Below are positions 51,349 to 59,888 of a stretch of DNA of 64,000 nt, piece by piece; positions within the stretch are counted from its first letter, which is position 1, and every line of letters begins with the position of its first letter. Position numbers and translations under genes: made by a program. This stretch comes from Ferrovibrio sp965278975. Its GTDB lineage: Bacteria; Pseudomonadota; Alphaproteobacteria; Ferrovibrionales; Ferrovibrionaceae. The notes below the pieces were generated by a model, which was not told the origin of the DNA, searched no databases, and was given only the letters and a program-made list of their open reading frames with translations. The stretch covers positions 4,650,001-4,714,000 of the forward strand of contig NZ_OZ257126.1 in NCBI RefSeq assembly GCF_965278975.1. Reading direction: 5' to 3'.

Positions 51349-52305
51349 ATGCTCGATTACACGCTTACCATGCTGCGGCGCAGCCGCCGGCTGTTTCTCG
51401 ATCTGATCAAGGTGATGCTGCCGGTGATGCTGGCGGTGAAGCTGGCCGAGGAACTGGGCCTGATCGCGCTGGCGGCGCAAAGTCTTGATCCGATCACCCG
51501 CGCCGTCGGCCTGCCCGTGGAAGCCGGCATTGTCTGGGTCACCACCGCACTGGTCGGCATGTATGGCGGCGTCGGCGCTCTGGTCGGCCTTGCCGGCCAT
51601 ATGCAGGTGAGCCTGGCGCAGCTTTCCGCCCTTGCCGCCATGATGCTGTTCGCCCATTCGCTGCCCGTCGAGCAGGCCATCGTGCGCCGTGCCGGTGCCA
51701 GCTTCTGGCTCACCACGTTGCTGCGCATCGGCACCGGGCTGGCCTATGGCTGGGCCATCGTCGCACTCTCGCGCGCCACCGGCTGGCTCGCCGAACCTGT
51801 CGATCTTTCGCGCATCGCCACGGGTGGCGGTGCTGGCGACGACGGCTGGCTCGCCTGGGCGTGGGGTACAGTGCAGAGCTTCGCGCTGATCTTTGCCATC
51901 ATCCTGCTGTTGCTGCTGCTGCTCGATCTGCTCGACCGCAGCGGCATCACCGCGCGCATCACGCGGCTATTGGAGCCACTGCTGCGCGTTTCCGGTCTGG
52001 ATGCTCAAGTGGCGCCGGTTACCACCGTCGGCGTGCTGCTCGGCCTCACCTATGGCGGCGGCCTGATCATCGAGCAGGCGCGCGAGCAGAATATCCCGGC
52101 CCGCCCGCGTTTCCTGGCGCTGGCCTGGCTGTCGCTGAGCCATGGGCTGATCGAGGATACCCTGCTGATGCTGGCGATGGGGGCCGACCTGATCGTGATC
52201 CTGGTCGGCCGCGTGCTGCTTACGCTGCTGATCGTGGGTGCGCTGGCGAAACTGCTGGCTGTGTTGCCGGACCGGCAGGTGGAGCGCTGGTTCGCGCCAC
52301 GCTGA
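51349..52305 (+). CDS. Nucleoside recognition (Gate) domain membrane protein
   Basis: 318 residues with eight or more membrane helices and a Gate-type repeat (LVGMYGGVGALVGLAGHMQV and LLGLTYGGGLIIEQAREQNI). Related proteins are the SpmA/SpmB and YjiH-like families of unknown transport function. It follows the kinase gene by 5 bp and is likely co-transcribed. Its last 86 bp overlap the convergent siroheme synthase gene. Confidence 0.85.
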   Translation: MLDYTLTMLRRSRRLFLDLIKVMLPVMLAVKLAEELGLIALAAQSLDPITRAVGLPVEAGIVWVTTALVGMYGGVGALVGLAGHMQVSLAQLSALAAMMLFAHSLPVEQAIVRRAGASFWLTTLLRIGTGLAYGWAIVALSRATGWLAEPVDLSRIATGGGAGDDGWLAWAWGTVQSFALIFAIILLLLLLLDLLDRSGITARITRLLEPLLRVSGLDAQVAPVTTVGVLLGLTYGGGLIIEQAREQNIPARPRFLALAWLSLSHGLIEDTLLMLAMGADLIVILVGRVLLTLLIVGALAKLLAVLPDRQVERWFAPR

Positions 52306-53656
52306 GCATGGGACTGAATACCGCACCGATGCCAAGCAGCAAAGGCGCGCCATCGTTCATGTCCAAACCCCGCATCATGTCCAAGCCATGGTGCAGATCG
52401 CTCAAGCTGCCGCACCAGCGCCGCACCTGGGGCCGCGACACATTGCTGAGCGCCACCACCGGCAAATCCGCCGGCATGCCTTCCGCAATCAGCTTTGCTG
52501 CGATTTCCGGCGCGGTGCGCCCGCCCATGTAGAAGATCAGCGTGGTTTCCGGGTCGGCGAGGCCGCGCCAGTCGAGGCCTTCAGGTAGGTTGCCCTGGCG
52601 CGAATGGCCGGTGACGAAACGCACCGAATGGGCCGCCTGGCGATGAGTGAGCGACACGCCGAGTTCGGCAGCCGCCGCCAGCGCCGTGGTGATGCCCGGC
52701 ACCACGCGCACGCGGATACCAGCGGCCTGCAAGGCCTCGATCTCCTCGCCGGCACGGCCGAAGATCATCGGATCGCCGGATTTCAGCCGCACCACGCGCT
52801 TGCCCTGACGCGCCAGCTTGATCATCAGCGCGTTGATATCATCCTGGTTACAGGAAGCGCGCTTGCCGCGCTTGCCCACCATCATGCGCTTGGCCTCGCG
52901 CCGCGCCAGTTCCAGCACATCATCGGAAACCAGATCGTCGAACAGGATCACATCGGCGGATTGCAGCGCGCGCATCGCCTTGAGCGTCAGCAATTCGGCA
53001 TCGCCGGGTCCGGCCCCAACCAGGGCGACCTCGCCCATGGCATGCCCCGCCGTATCGGCCAATGCCAGCAGGGCTTCCGCATCGGCTTCCCCGGCGGGCC
53101 GCGTGAAAGCGTGATCGGCGAAGCGTTCCCAGAAAGCCCGGCGCGCGGCCTTGTCGGGCAGCATCGCCGCCAGCCGGCCCCGGATCGCCTTGGCCGCACC
53201 GGCCCAGGCGCCGAGCGCCAGCGGCAGCGCGGTTTCGATGCGGCGGCGGATCGCCTGCGCCAGCACAGGTGCGGCACCATCGGTGGAAATACCGATCACC
53301 ACCGGCGAGCGGTTGACGATGGCGCCGAACTGCACATCGCAGAAGGCCGGCTTGTCGATGACACAGCACAGCGCCCGCGCCTCGCGGCAGGCGGCCTGAA
53401 GCGCGGCCGCTTCATCGAGATTCTCAAGATCGGCCACCACCAGGGCGGCATTTACCAGATCCGCCGGCTGCCAGCTTTCCAGCCGCAGCAGATCGGCGCC
53501 GGCCGCCTGCAATAACTCCGCCTTCCAGCCAGCGGCCTCGGTGGCGCCAATCACCACGGCGCGGCGGCCATGCAGATCGAAGAACAGCGGCAGGCGGGCC
53601 AGCGGCGCGATGCGCGCCGGTCCGGTTTCAGCCGGCTTTCTGGATACGGGTGCCAT
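52220..53656 (-). CDS. cysG: Siroheme synthase CysG (fused dehydrogenase/chelatase and methyltransferase)
   Basis: 478 residues. Residues 20-210 match the precorrin-2 dehydrogenase/ferrochelatase part and 215-455 the SAM-dependent uroporphyrinogen III methyltransferase (VALVGAGPGDAELLTLKAMR, KSGDPMIFGRAGEE, VVPGITTALAAAAELGVSLT). Siroheme is the NirB cofactor, so its place at the end of the nitrate operon makes sense. The chelatase residues are present (VID and ISTDGAAPVL), but the NAD-binding Gly motif reads GATEAAGWK, not the usual GGGxVAxRK. A Pro/Ala tail of about 25 residues ends the protein. It overlaps nasA by 29 bp. Confidence 0.93.
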   Translation of the reverse strand: MAPVSRKPAETGPARIAPLARLPLFFDLHGRRAVVIGATEAAGWKAELLQAAGADLLRLESWQPADLVNAALVVADLENLDEAAALQAACREARALCCVIDKPAFCDVQFGAIVNRSPVVIGISTDGAAPVLAQAIRRRIETALPLALGAWAGAAKAIRGRLAAMLPDKAARRAFWERFADHAFTRPAGEADAEALLALADTAGHAMGEVALVGAGPGDAELLTLKAMRALQSADVILFDDLVSDDVLELARREAKRMMVGKRGKRASCNQDDINALMIKLARQGKRVVRLKSGDPMIFGRAGEEIEALQAAGIRVRVVPGITTALAAAAELGVSLTHRQAAHSVRFVTGHSRQGNLPEGLDWRGLADPETTLIFYMGGRTAPEIAAKLIAEGMPADLPVVALSNVSRPQVRRWCGSLSDLHHGLDMMRGLDMNDGAPLLLGIGAVFSPMLSVARTSAPPAGPATQPAVSPAHPRSAA

Positions 53657-56258
53657 CGATCAGCCTCCGGATTTCGCCGCGGCAGGAGCCGCAATTGGTG
53701 CCAGCCTTGAGCGCGGCACCGACCGCCTCGACATCACCGCAACCCTGGCCGATGGCGGCGACGATCTGGTTCACGCCGATCTCGAAACAAGCGCAGACGA
53801 TAGCGCCGCGTTCCGGCCTGTCGGCGCCGGCACGGCCCGCCAGCAGGCGCAGCCGCGCGGCGGCATCGGGTGCGGCCTCTTCCAATCTTTCAGCGGCCCA
53901 GGCGCGCGACACCGCCACTGGCTCCGGCGCCACGAACAGCGCGCCAAGCAACCGCCCGTCCTTGAAAGCCGCGAAGCGATGGCGGCCACCAGCCGCATCG
54001 CGATAGGCCAGCATCTCGGTATCGTCGCCCACATTGAACAGGCGGCGCGCATAGGCATCCCAGTCCTGCGGCAGCGCGGCATCAGCGAGTTCGACACGCC
54101 AGCCGGCCTTGGCCGGCGCCAGTGCCCAGTATTCGGCATTGAGCATGGCGGGCCGCTCCGCCAGCACGGCGAAGCCATACCAAGCGGCCTGATAGGGCCT
54201 GGCCTCAACAATGGTGTATTTCAGCTCCGGCTGACCCGAGAGCGCATCGCGATGCGGCGCGATCAGGGCATCGACCCGGCCTTGGGAGGCAAGCTGATCG
54301 GTCCAGTGCAGCGGCACGAATACCGAGCCTGGACGCTGCTCCGGGGTGATCAAGGCGCGTGCGATGATAGTGCCGCGTTCGCTTTGCAGGCGGATCAGCG
54401 AGACCGGCGCGATGCCGCGCGCCGTGGCATCATCGGGATGGATTTCGACAAAAGGCTCGGCGATATGGCTCATCAGCCGCGCCGTCTTGGCGGTGCGGGT
54501 CATGGTATGCCACTGGTCGCGCACGCGGCCGGTATTGAGGATCAACGGATAGCGTTCATCCGGCTGGCTGGCCGGCGGGATATAAGGTGTGGGCAGCAGC
54601 CGCGCGCGGCCATCCGGTGTGTAGAAGCGGCCATCGCCGAAGAAGCGCGCCGGCCCCCATTGCAGCGGCGCCAGGGCGTCATAAGCCTGCGGCGTGATGC
54701 GGCTGAGATGCGACAGATCGAAATCGCGGCTGCCGCCATTCTCGCAACCGGATAGCGCGGCATGTTCGGCGAAGATGCTGGCGGGATTCTCATAAGCGAA
54801 AGCCTCGGCCCAGCCCATGCGGCGCGCCACCTCGGTGAAAATCCACCAATCCGGCTTGGCCTCGCCGGGCAGCGGCAGGAAGCCGCGCTGGCGCGAAACG
54901 CGGCGCTCGGAATTGGTGACGGTACCGTCCTTCTCGCCCCAGGCCGCCGCCGGCAGCAGCAGATGCGCCAGCGCCGCCGTATCCGTATGCCGCGTGACAT
55001 CGGAAACCACGACGAAATCGCAGGCCTGCAAGGCGGCGCGCACATCATCGGCATCCGGCATGGAATCGACCGGGTTGGTGCCGGCGATCCACACCGCCTT
55101 GATGCGGCCCGCCTGTATCGCCTGGAACAGATCGACGGCCTTCAGTCCCTGCTTCGCCGCAATCGCCGGCGAGCCCCAGAAGCCCTGCACGATGCTGCGA
55201 TGCGCCGGGTTATCGATATCCATATGGGCGGCAAGCTGGTTGGCCAGACCGCCGACCTCGCGCCCGCCCATGGCATTAGGCTGGCCGGTGATCGAGAACG
55301 GCCCCTGCCCCGGCCTGCCGATGCGGCCGGTATAGAGATGGCAGTTCAGGATGGCATTGACCTTGTCGACGCCATGGCTGGACTGGTTGACGCCCTGGCT
55401 GAAGCCGGTGACCACCTTCTCGGTACCCGCGAACAGCGCGTAGAAGCTCAGCAGCGTCGCGCGTGGCAGGCCCGTGGCACTGACCGCCGCATCGATGCCG
55501 GCATCGCGCGCGACCTGCAATACTGCCTCGGCGCCAGAGGTGTGATCCCGCAGGAAAGCGGCATCGCCACGGCGATTGGCTTCCAGATAGGCCAGCAGGC
55601 CATTGAACAGGGCAACATCGGAGCCAGGCTCCAGTGCCAGATGCAGATCGGCGAATTGCGCCGTCATGGTGCGGCGTGGATCGATCACCACCACCTGCAT
55701 CTGTGGCCGCTGCGCCTTGGCCGCCGCCAGGCGCTGGAACAGCACCGGATGGCACCAGGCCAGGTTTGAGCCGACCAGCACCACCAGATCGGCCAGCTCC
55801 ATATCCTCGTAATTCACCGGCACGGTGTCGCTGCCGAAGGCGCGCTTGTGGCCGACCACGGCGGAAGCCATGCAGAGGCGCGAATTGGTGTCGATATTGG
55901 CCGCGCCGATATAGCCCTTCATCAGCTTGTTGGCGACGTAATAGTCTTCGGTGAGCAACTGCCCCGAGACATAGAAAGCCACCGCCTCCGGGCCATGTTC
56001 GGCGATCACATCGGCGAAACGCGCGGCGGCATGATCAAGGGCGGCATCCCAGCCGATGCGTTCGCCATGCAGTTCGGGATGCAGCAGCCGGTCATCCAGG
56101 CTGAGAGTTTCGGCCAGGGCCGAGCCCTTGGAGCAGAGCCGGCCGAGATTGGCCGGATGCTCCGGGTCGCCGCGCAGGCTGACGGCATCATCCTCGCGTG
56201 TAATGATCACGCCGCACCCGACGCCGCAATAGGGACAGGTGGTGCGGGTTTCCGTCAT
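53628..56258 (-). CDS. nasA: Assimilatory nitrate reductase catalytic subunit NasA
   Basis: Molybdopterin-guanine-dinucleotide enzyme of 876 residues that reduces nitrate to nitrite in the cytoplasm. The 4Fe-4S site is Cys8, Cys11, Cys15 and Cys42 (TCPYCGVGCG and GRLCSKG). The middle is the Mo-bisPGD domain, and the C-terminus carries a BFD-like 2Fe-2S domain (VCACFEIGVNQIV, TNCGSCRGEI) that should take electrons. Together with NirBD it completes nitrate to ammonium. The ATG at 56258 lies 2 bp after the nirD stop. Confidence 0.94.
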   Translation of the reverse strand: MTETRTTCPYCGVGCGVIITREDDAVSLRGDPEHPANLGRLCSKGSALAETLSLDDRLLHPELHGERIGWDAALDHAAARFADVIAEHGPEAVAFYVSGQLLTEDYYVANKLMKGYIGAANIDTNSRLCMASAVVGHKRAFGSDTVPVNYEDMELADLVVLVGSNLAWCHPVLFQRLAAAKAQRPQMQVVVIDPRRTMTAQFADLHLALEPGSDVALFNGLLAYLEANRRGDAAFLRDHTSGAEAVLQVARDAGIDAAVSATGLPRATLLSFYALFAGTEKVVTGFSQGVNQSSHGVDKVNAILNCHLYTGRIGRPGQGPFSITGQPNAMGGREVGGLANQLAAHMDIDNPAHRSIVQGFWGSPAIAAKQGLKAVDLFQAIQAGRIKAVWIAGTNPVDSMPDADDVRAALQACDFVVVSDVTRHTDTAALAHLLLPAAAWGEKDGTVTNSERRVSRQRGFLPLPGEAKPDWWIFTEVARRMGWAEAFAYENPASIFAEHAALSGCENGGSRDFDLSHLSRITPQAYDALAPLQWGPARFFGDGRFYTPDGRARLLPTPYIPPASQPDERYPLILNTGRVRDQWHTMTRTAKTARLMSHIAEPFVEIHPDDATARGIAPVSLIRLQSERGTIIARALITPEQRPGSVFVPLHWTDQLASQGRVDALIAPHRDALSGQPELKYTIVEARPYQAAWYGFAVLAERPAMLNAEYWALAPAKAGWRVELADAALPQDWDAYARRLFNVGDDTEMLAYRDAAGGRHRFAAFKDGRLLGALFVAPEPVAVSRAWAAERLEEAAPDAAARLRLLAGRAGADRPERGAIVCACFEIGVNQIVAAIGQGCGDVEAVGAALKAGTNCGSCRGEIRRLIDGTRIQKAG

Positions 56259-56259
56259 C

Positions 56260-56607
56260 TCAGGCGGTGCGCGAAATCAGGCCGGACAGGCCGAGCAGGA
56301 TGCGGCTGCCCTGCATTTTCACCGGCACGGTGCGGGCGCAGCCTTCATCGGCGCCTTGCGCCTTGCCGGTTTCCAGGCTGATCAGCCAGTTATGCAGCGG
56401 GCAGTTCACCGCATGGCCCTGCACGATGCCCTGGCTCAGCGGCCCGCCCTTATGCGGGCAGCGGTCTTCCAGCGCGAAGATGCGGTCATCCATGGCGCGG
56501 AACACCGCAACATCACCGACCGGCGATTTCACCACGCGGGCGCCACGGCGCGGAATATCCTCGATGCCGCCGATCTCCACCCATTCATCCTGCATCATCG
56601 TCATCAC
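56260..56607 (-). CDS. nirD: Nitrite reductase small subunit NirD (Rieske type)
   Basis: 115 residues with a Rieske-like fold. The Cys-His pairs are CPH (in EDRCPHKGGPL) and CPLH (in AVNCPLHNW), so the 2Fe-2S ligands are kept. It associates with NirB for NADH-dependent nitrite reduction. The start at 56607 overlaps the nirB stop by ATGA; alternative Met codons follow at 56601 and 56598. It lies 2 bp before nasA. Confidence 0.93.
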   Translation of the reverse strand: MMTMMQDEWVEIGGIEDIPRRGARVVKSPVGDVAVFRAMDDRIFALEDRCPHKGGPLSQGIVQGHAVNCPLHNWLISLETGKAQGADEGCARTVPVKMQGSRILLGLSGLISRTA

Positions 56608-59063
56608 ACCACCTCGCGTACGGTGAGATCGGCCATCGGCTTGAATTCATGGGCATGAGCACCGTTGACGCGCTCGGCCCAGGGATCGATCTGCGCGAAG
56701 GTCTGGGAGAATACGAACCGCGCATTCAGCTCGCGCCGCCGTGCCGCATCCTCGATGATCTGCTGCTTGACGCTGTCCATGCCGACGCGATGCAGCCATT
56801 TGTGGATGCGGTCGAGGTAATGCGCCTGCTCGCGATAGAGCTGCATCAGTGCGCCGGTATATTCCAGCACCTCCGCCTCGCTCTCCAGCTTGCAGAACAG
56901 GACGGTCTGCTTCACTTCCAGGCCGGCGGCACCGGCGATATGCAGCTCGTAGCCGGAATCGACGCAGATGATGCCGATATCCTTCACCGTGGCTTCCGAG
57001 CAATTGCGTGGGCAGCCCGAGACCCCCATCTTCACCTTGTGCGGCGTCCAGGAACCCCAGGTGTATTTCTCCAGCTTGATGCCGAGGCCGGTGGAATCCT
57101 GCGTGCCGAAACGGCACCATTCCGTGCCAACACAGGTTTTGACCGTGCGCAGGCCCTTGGCATAGGCATGGCCCGAAACCATGCCAGCGGCATTGAGATC
57201 GGCCCACACGCCGGGCAGGTCTTCCTTCTTCACGCCCAGCAGATCAATGCGCTGGCCGCCGGTAACCTTCACCGTCGGGATATTGTACTTGTCCGCCACA
57301 TCGGCGATGGCACGCAGTTCCTTGGGTGAAGTGACGCCGCCCCACATGCGCGGCACGACCGAGTAAGTTCCGTCCTTCTGGATATTGGCGTGGGCGCGTT
57401 CGTTGATGAACCGCGACTGGCTGTCATCCATATATTCGCCGGGCCAAGTGGCCAGCAGGTAGAAGTTCAGTGCCGGGCGGCATTTCGAGCAGCCGCAGGA
57501 GGTTTTCCACTCCAGTTCCTGCATTACCGCCGGCATCGATTTCAGGCCTTTGGCGACGATCAGGCGGCGCACATCGTCATGCCCCAGATCGGTGCAGCCG
57601 CACATCGCCTTGACGGCAGCGGGTTGGTAGCCATCGCCCAGCGTGAAGCCGATCAGCTTTTCCACCAGGCCGGTGCAGGAGCCGCAGGAGGCCGAAGCCT
57701 TGGTATGCGCCCGCACCTGATCCAGGCTGGTCAGTTTTTTCTCGGTGATCGCTGCGACGATCTTGCCTTTGCATACGCCGTTACAGCCGCAGATCTCTGC
57801 CTCATCCGGCAAGGCTGCAACGGCCGCCATAGGGTCCAGCGGGCTGCCCCCCGCATACCCCTGGCCGAAGATCAATGTCTCGCGCAGATCGGCAATATCC
57901 TTGCCTTCGCGCAATAGCTGGAAGAACCAGGCGCCATCCTCGGTATCGCCATAGAGCACCGCGCCGATGATGCGGCTGTCCTTCAGCACCAGCCGCTTGT
58001 AGACGCCGCGGCTGGCATCGCGCAGCACGATCTCCTCACGATCCTTGGCTTCGGCGAAGTCGCCGGCGGAATAGAGGCTGATGCCGGTGACCTTGAGCTT
58101 GGTGGCGGTGACTGAACCGCCATAGGCGGCTTCCTCGCCGATCAGCGTGCGGGCAAGCACGCCGGCCATCTCATAGAGCGGTGCGACCAGGCCATAGGTG
58201 GCGCCGCGATGCTCGACACATTCGCCGAGCGCGAAGATATCCGGATCCGAGGTCCGCATCTGGTCATCCACCACGATGCCGCGATTGACCGTCAGCCCGG
58301 ATTCCTTGGCCAACGTGCCGTTCGGGCGGATGCCCACGGCCATCACCACCAGGTCGGCCGGCAGGATCGTGCCGTCTTCCAGTTCCACGCCCTCGACCTT
58401 CTTCTCGCCGAGGATGGCCTTGGTATTGGCACCGGTATGCACGGTGATGCCGCGTGCCTCGATGGCTTTTTTCAGCAGATAGCCGGCAGAGCTATCGAGC
58501 TGGCGTTCCATCAGCGTCGGCATCAGGTGCACCACGCTGACCTGCATGCCCTGCTCGGCCAGGCCGGCAGCCGCTTCCAGGCCCAGCAGGCCGCCGCCTA
58601 TCACCACGGCATTGCCGCGCGCCTTGGCGGCCAGGATCATCGCATCCACGTCGTCGAGATCGCGGTAGCTCAGCACGCCCGGCAGCTTGTGGCCCGGCAC
58701 CGGAATGATGAACGGCACCGAGCCGGTGGCAATCACCAGCTTGTCGTAGGATTCGACCAGGCCGTTATCGGTGCTGATCGTCTTGGCCGCCGGATCGATG
58801 GCGGTGACGCGGGTGCCCTTGTGCAGGGTGACGCCGTTCTGGATATACCAGCCATCGCCATGGATGACGATCTGCTCATAGGTCTTTTCGCCCGACAGCA
58901 CCGGCGACAGCATGATGCGGTCGTAATTCACGCGCGGTTCGGCGTTGAAGATGGTGACCGCGTAGCGGCCCGGCGCCTGCTCGAACAGATTTTCCAGCAT
59001 CCGCCCCGGCGCCATGCCGTTGCCGATGATAATCAGCCGTTCTGGTTTGGAATTCTCTGCCAT
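56604..59063 (-). CDS. nirB: NADH-dependent nitrite reductase large subunit NirB
   Basis: A cytoplasmic enzyme of 819 residues that reduces nitrite to ammonium. Order: FAD/NADH module (LIIIGNGMAPGRMLENLFEQ, VVIGGGLLGLEAAAGLAEQG), two BFD-like 2Fe-2S domains (CGCNGVCKGKI and SCGSCTGLVEK; CGCTDLGHDD and SCGCSKCRP) and the siroheme-4Fe-4S site (TCVGTEWCRFG, GVSGCPRNCSEATVKD). The ATG at 59063 (MAENSKPERL) has GAGG eight bases upstream; the frame extends 16 codons further. It follows nrtD by 10 bp. Confidence 0.95.
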   Translation of the reverse strand: MAENSKPERLIIIGNGMAPGRMLENLFEQAPGRYAVTIFNAEPRVNYDRIMLSPVLSGEKTYEQIVIHGDGWYIQNGVTLHKGTRVTAIDPAAKTISTDNGLVESYDKLVIATGSVPFIIPVPGHKLPGVLSYRDLDDVDAMILAAKARGNAVVIGGGLLGLEAAAGLAEQGMQVSVVHLMPTLMERQLDSSAGYLLKKAIEARGITVHTGANTKAILGEKKVEGVELEDGTILPADLVVMAVGIRPNGTLAKESGLTVNRGIVVDDQMRTSDPDIFALGECVEHRGATYGLVAPLYEMAGVLARTLIGEEAAYGGSVTATKLKVTGISLYSAGDFAEAKDREEIVLRDASRGVYKRLVLKDSRIIGAVLYGDTEDGAWFFQLLREGKDIADLRETLIFGQGYAGGSPLDPMAAVAALPDEAEICGCNGVCKGKIVAAITEKKLTSLDQVRAHTKASASCGSCTGLVEKLIGFTLGDGYQPAAVKAMCGCTDLGHDDVRRLIVAKGLKSMPAVMQELEWKTSCGCSKCRPALNFYLLATWPGEYMDDSQSRFINERAHANIQKDGTYSVVPRMWGGVTSPKELRAIADVADKYNIPTVKVTGGQRIDLLGVKKEDLPGVWADLNAAGMVSGHAYAKGLRTVKTCVGTEWCRFGTQDSTGLGIKLEKYTWGSWTPHKVKMGVSGCPRNCSEATVKDIGIICVDSGYELHIAGAAGLEVKQTVLFCKLESEAEVLEYTGALMQLYREQAHYLDRIHKWLHRVGMDSVKQQIIEDAARRRELNARFVFSQTFAQIDPWAERVNGAHAHEFKPMADLTVREVV

Positions 59064-59073
59064 GGCTCTGCCC

Positions 59074-59874
59074 TCAGGCCGCGTGCACAGCCGGCGCACG
59101 ATGGCGGGCATAGAGGAAATTCATGATCTCATGGCGGCAGCGGTTGTATTCCGGGTCGTTGACCATGGCGAGGCGATTGCGCGGGCGCGGCAAATTCACG
59201 GTCAGCACCTCGCCGATGGTGGCAGCCGGGCCATTGGTCAGCATCACCACGCGGTCGGAAAGCAGCACGGCTTCATCCACATCATGGGTGATCATGATCA
59301 CCGTGTTCTTCAGCTTGGCCTGCAATTCCATAACGGTGTCCTGAAGCGTGGCGCGGGTAAGCGCATCCAGGGCGCCGAACGGCTCGTCCAGCAGCAGCAC
59401 CTTCGGCTCCATGGCGAGCGCGCGGGCAATGCCGACGCGCTGCTTCATGCCGCCAGAAATCTCCTGCGGTCGCTTATCCAGCGCATGATCCATGCCGACC
59501 AGGGCGAGGTTATGCTTGGTCCATTGGTCGCGCTCGGCAGACGACTTCGCCTTGCGATGCACCTTGTCCACCGCCAGGCGCACATTGTCATAGACCGTCA
59601 GCCAGGGCAGCAGCGAATGGTTCTGGAACACCACGGCGCGGTCCGGGCCGGGATCGTTCACTTCCTTGCCTTGCAGCAGCACGCCGCCAGTGGTGGCGCG
59701 CAGCAGGCCGGCCACGATGTTGAGCAAGGTGGACTTGCCGCAGCCGGAATGGCCGATGAGCGCCACGAACTCGCCCTGCTTGATCTGCAGGTTGATCTCG
59801 CGCAACGCCACGAACGTGCCATTGGCACCCTTGAAGCTCATGCCGACATCATCGATGGCAAGATAGGTGGACAT
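59074..59874 (-). CDS. nrtD: Nitrate/nitrite ABC transporter ATP-binding protein
   Basis: 266 residues with Walker A GHSGCGKST, signature ISGGMKQRVGIARALAMEP and Walker B LLLDEPFGALD. It belongs to the NrtC/NrtD/SsuB group that energises nitrate import. The ATG at 59874 (MSTYLAIDDVGMSFKG) has AGGAG at proper distance; the frame upstream lies within the nasS gene. It has no fused binding-protein domain, unlike cyanobacterial NrtC. Confidence 0.92.
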   Translation of the reverse strand: MSTYLAIDDVGMSFKGANGTFVALREINLQIKQGEFVALIGHSGCGKSTLLNIVAGLLRATTGGVLLQGKEVNDPGPDRAVVFQNHSLLPWLTVYDNVRLAVDKVHRKAKSSAERDQWTKHNLALVGMDHALDKRPQEISGGMKQRVGIARALAMEPKVLLLDEPFGALDALTRATLQDTVMELQAKLKNTVIMITHDVDEAVLLSDRVVMLTNGPAATIGEVLTVNLPRPRNRLAMVNDPEYNRCRHEIMNFLYARHRAPAVHAA

Positions 59875-59888
59875 GGGGCAACTCCTGG

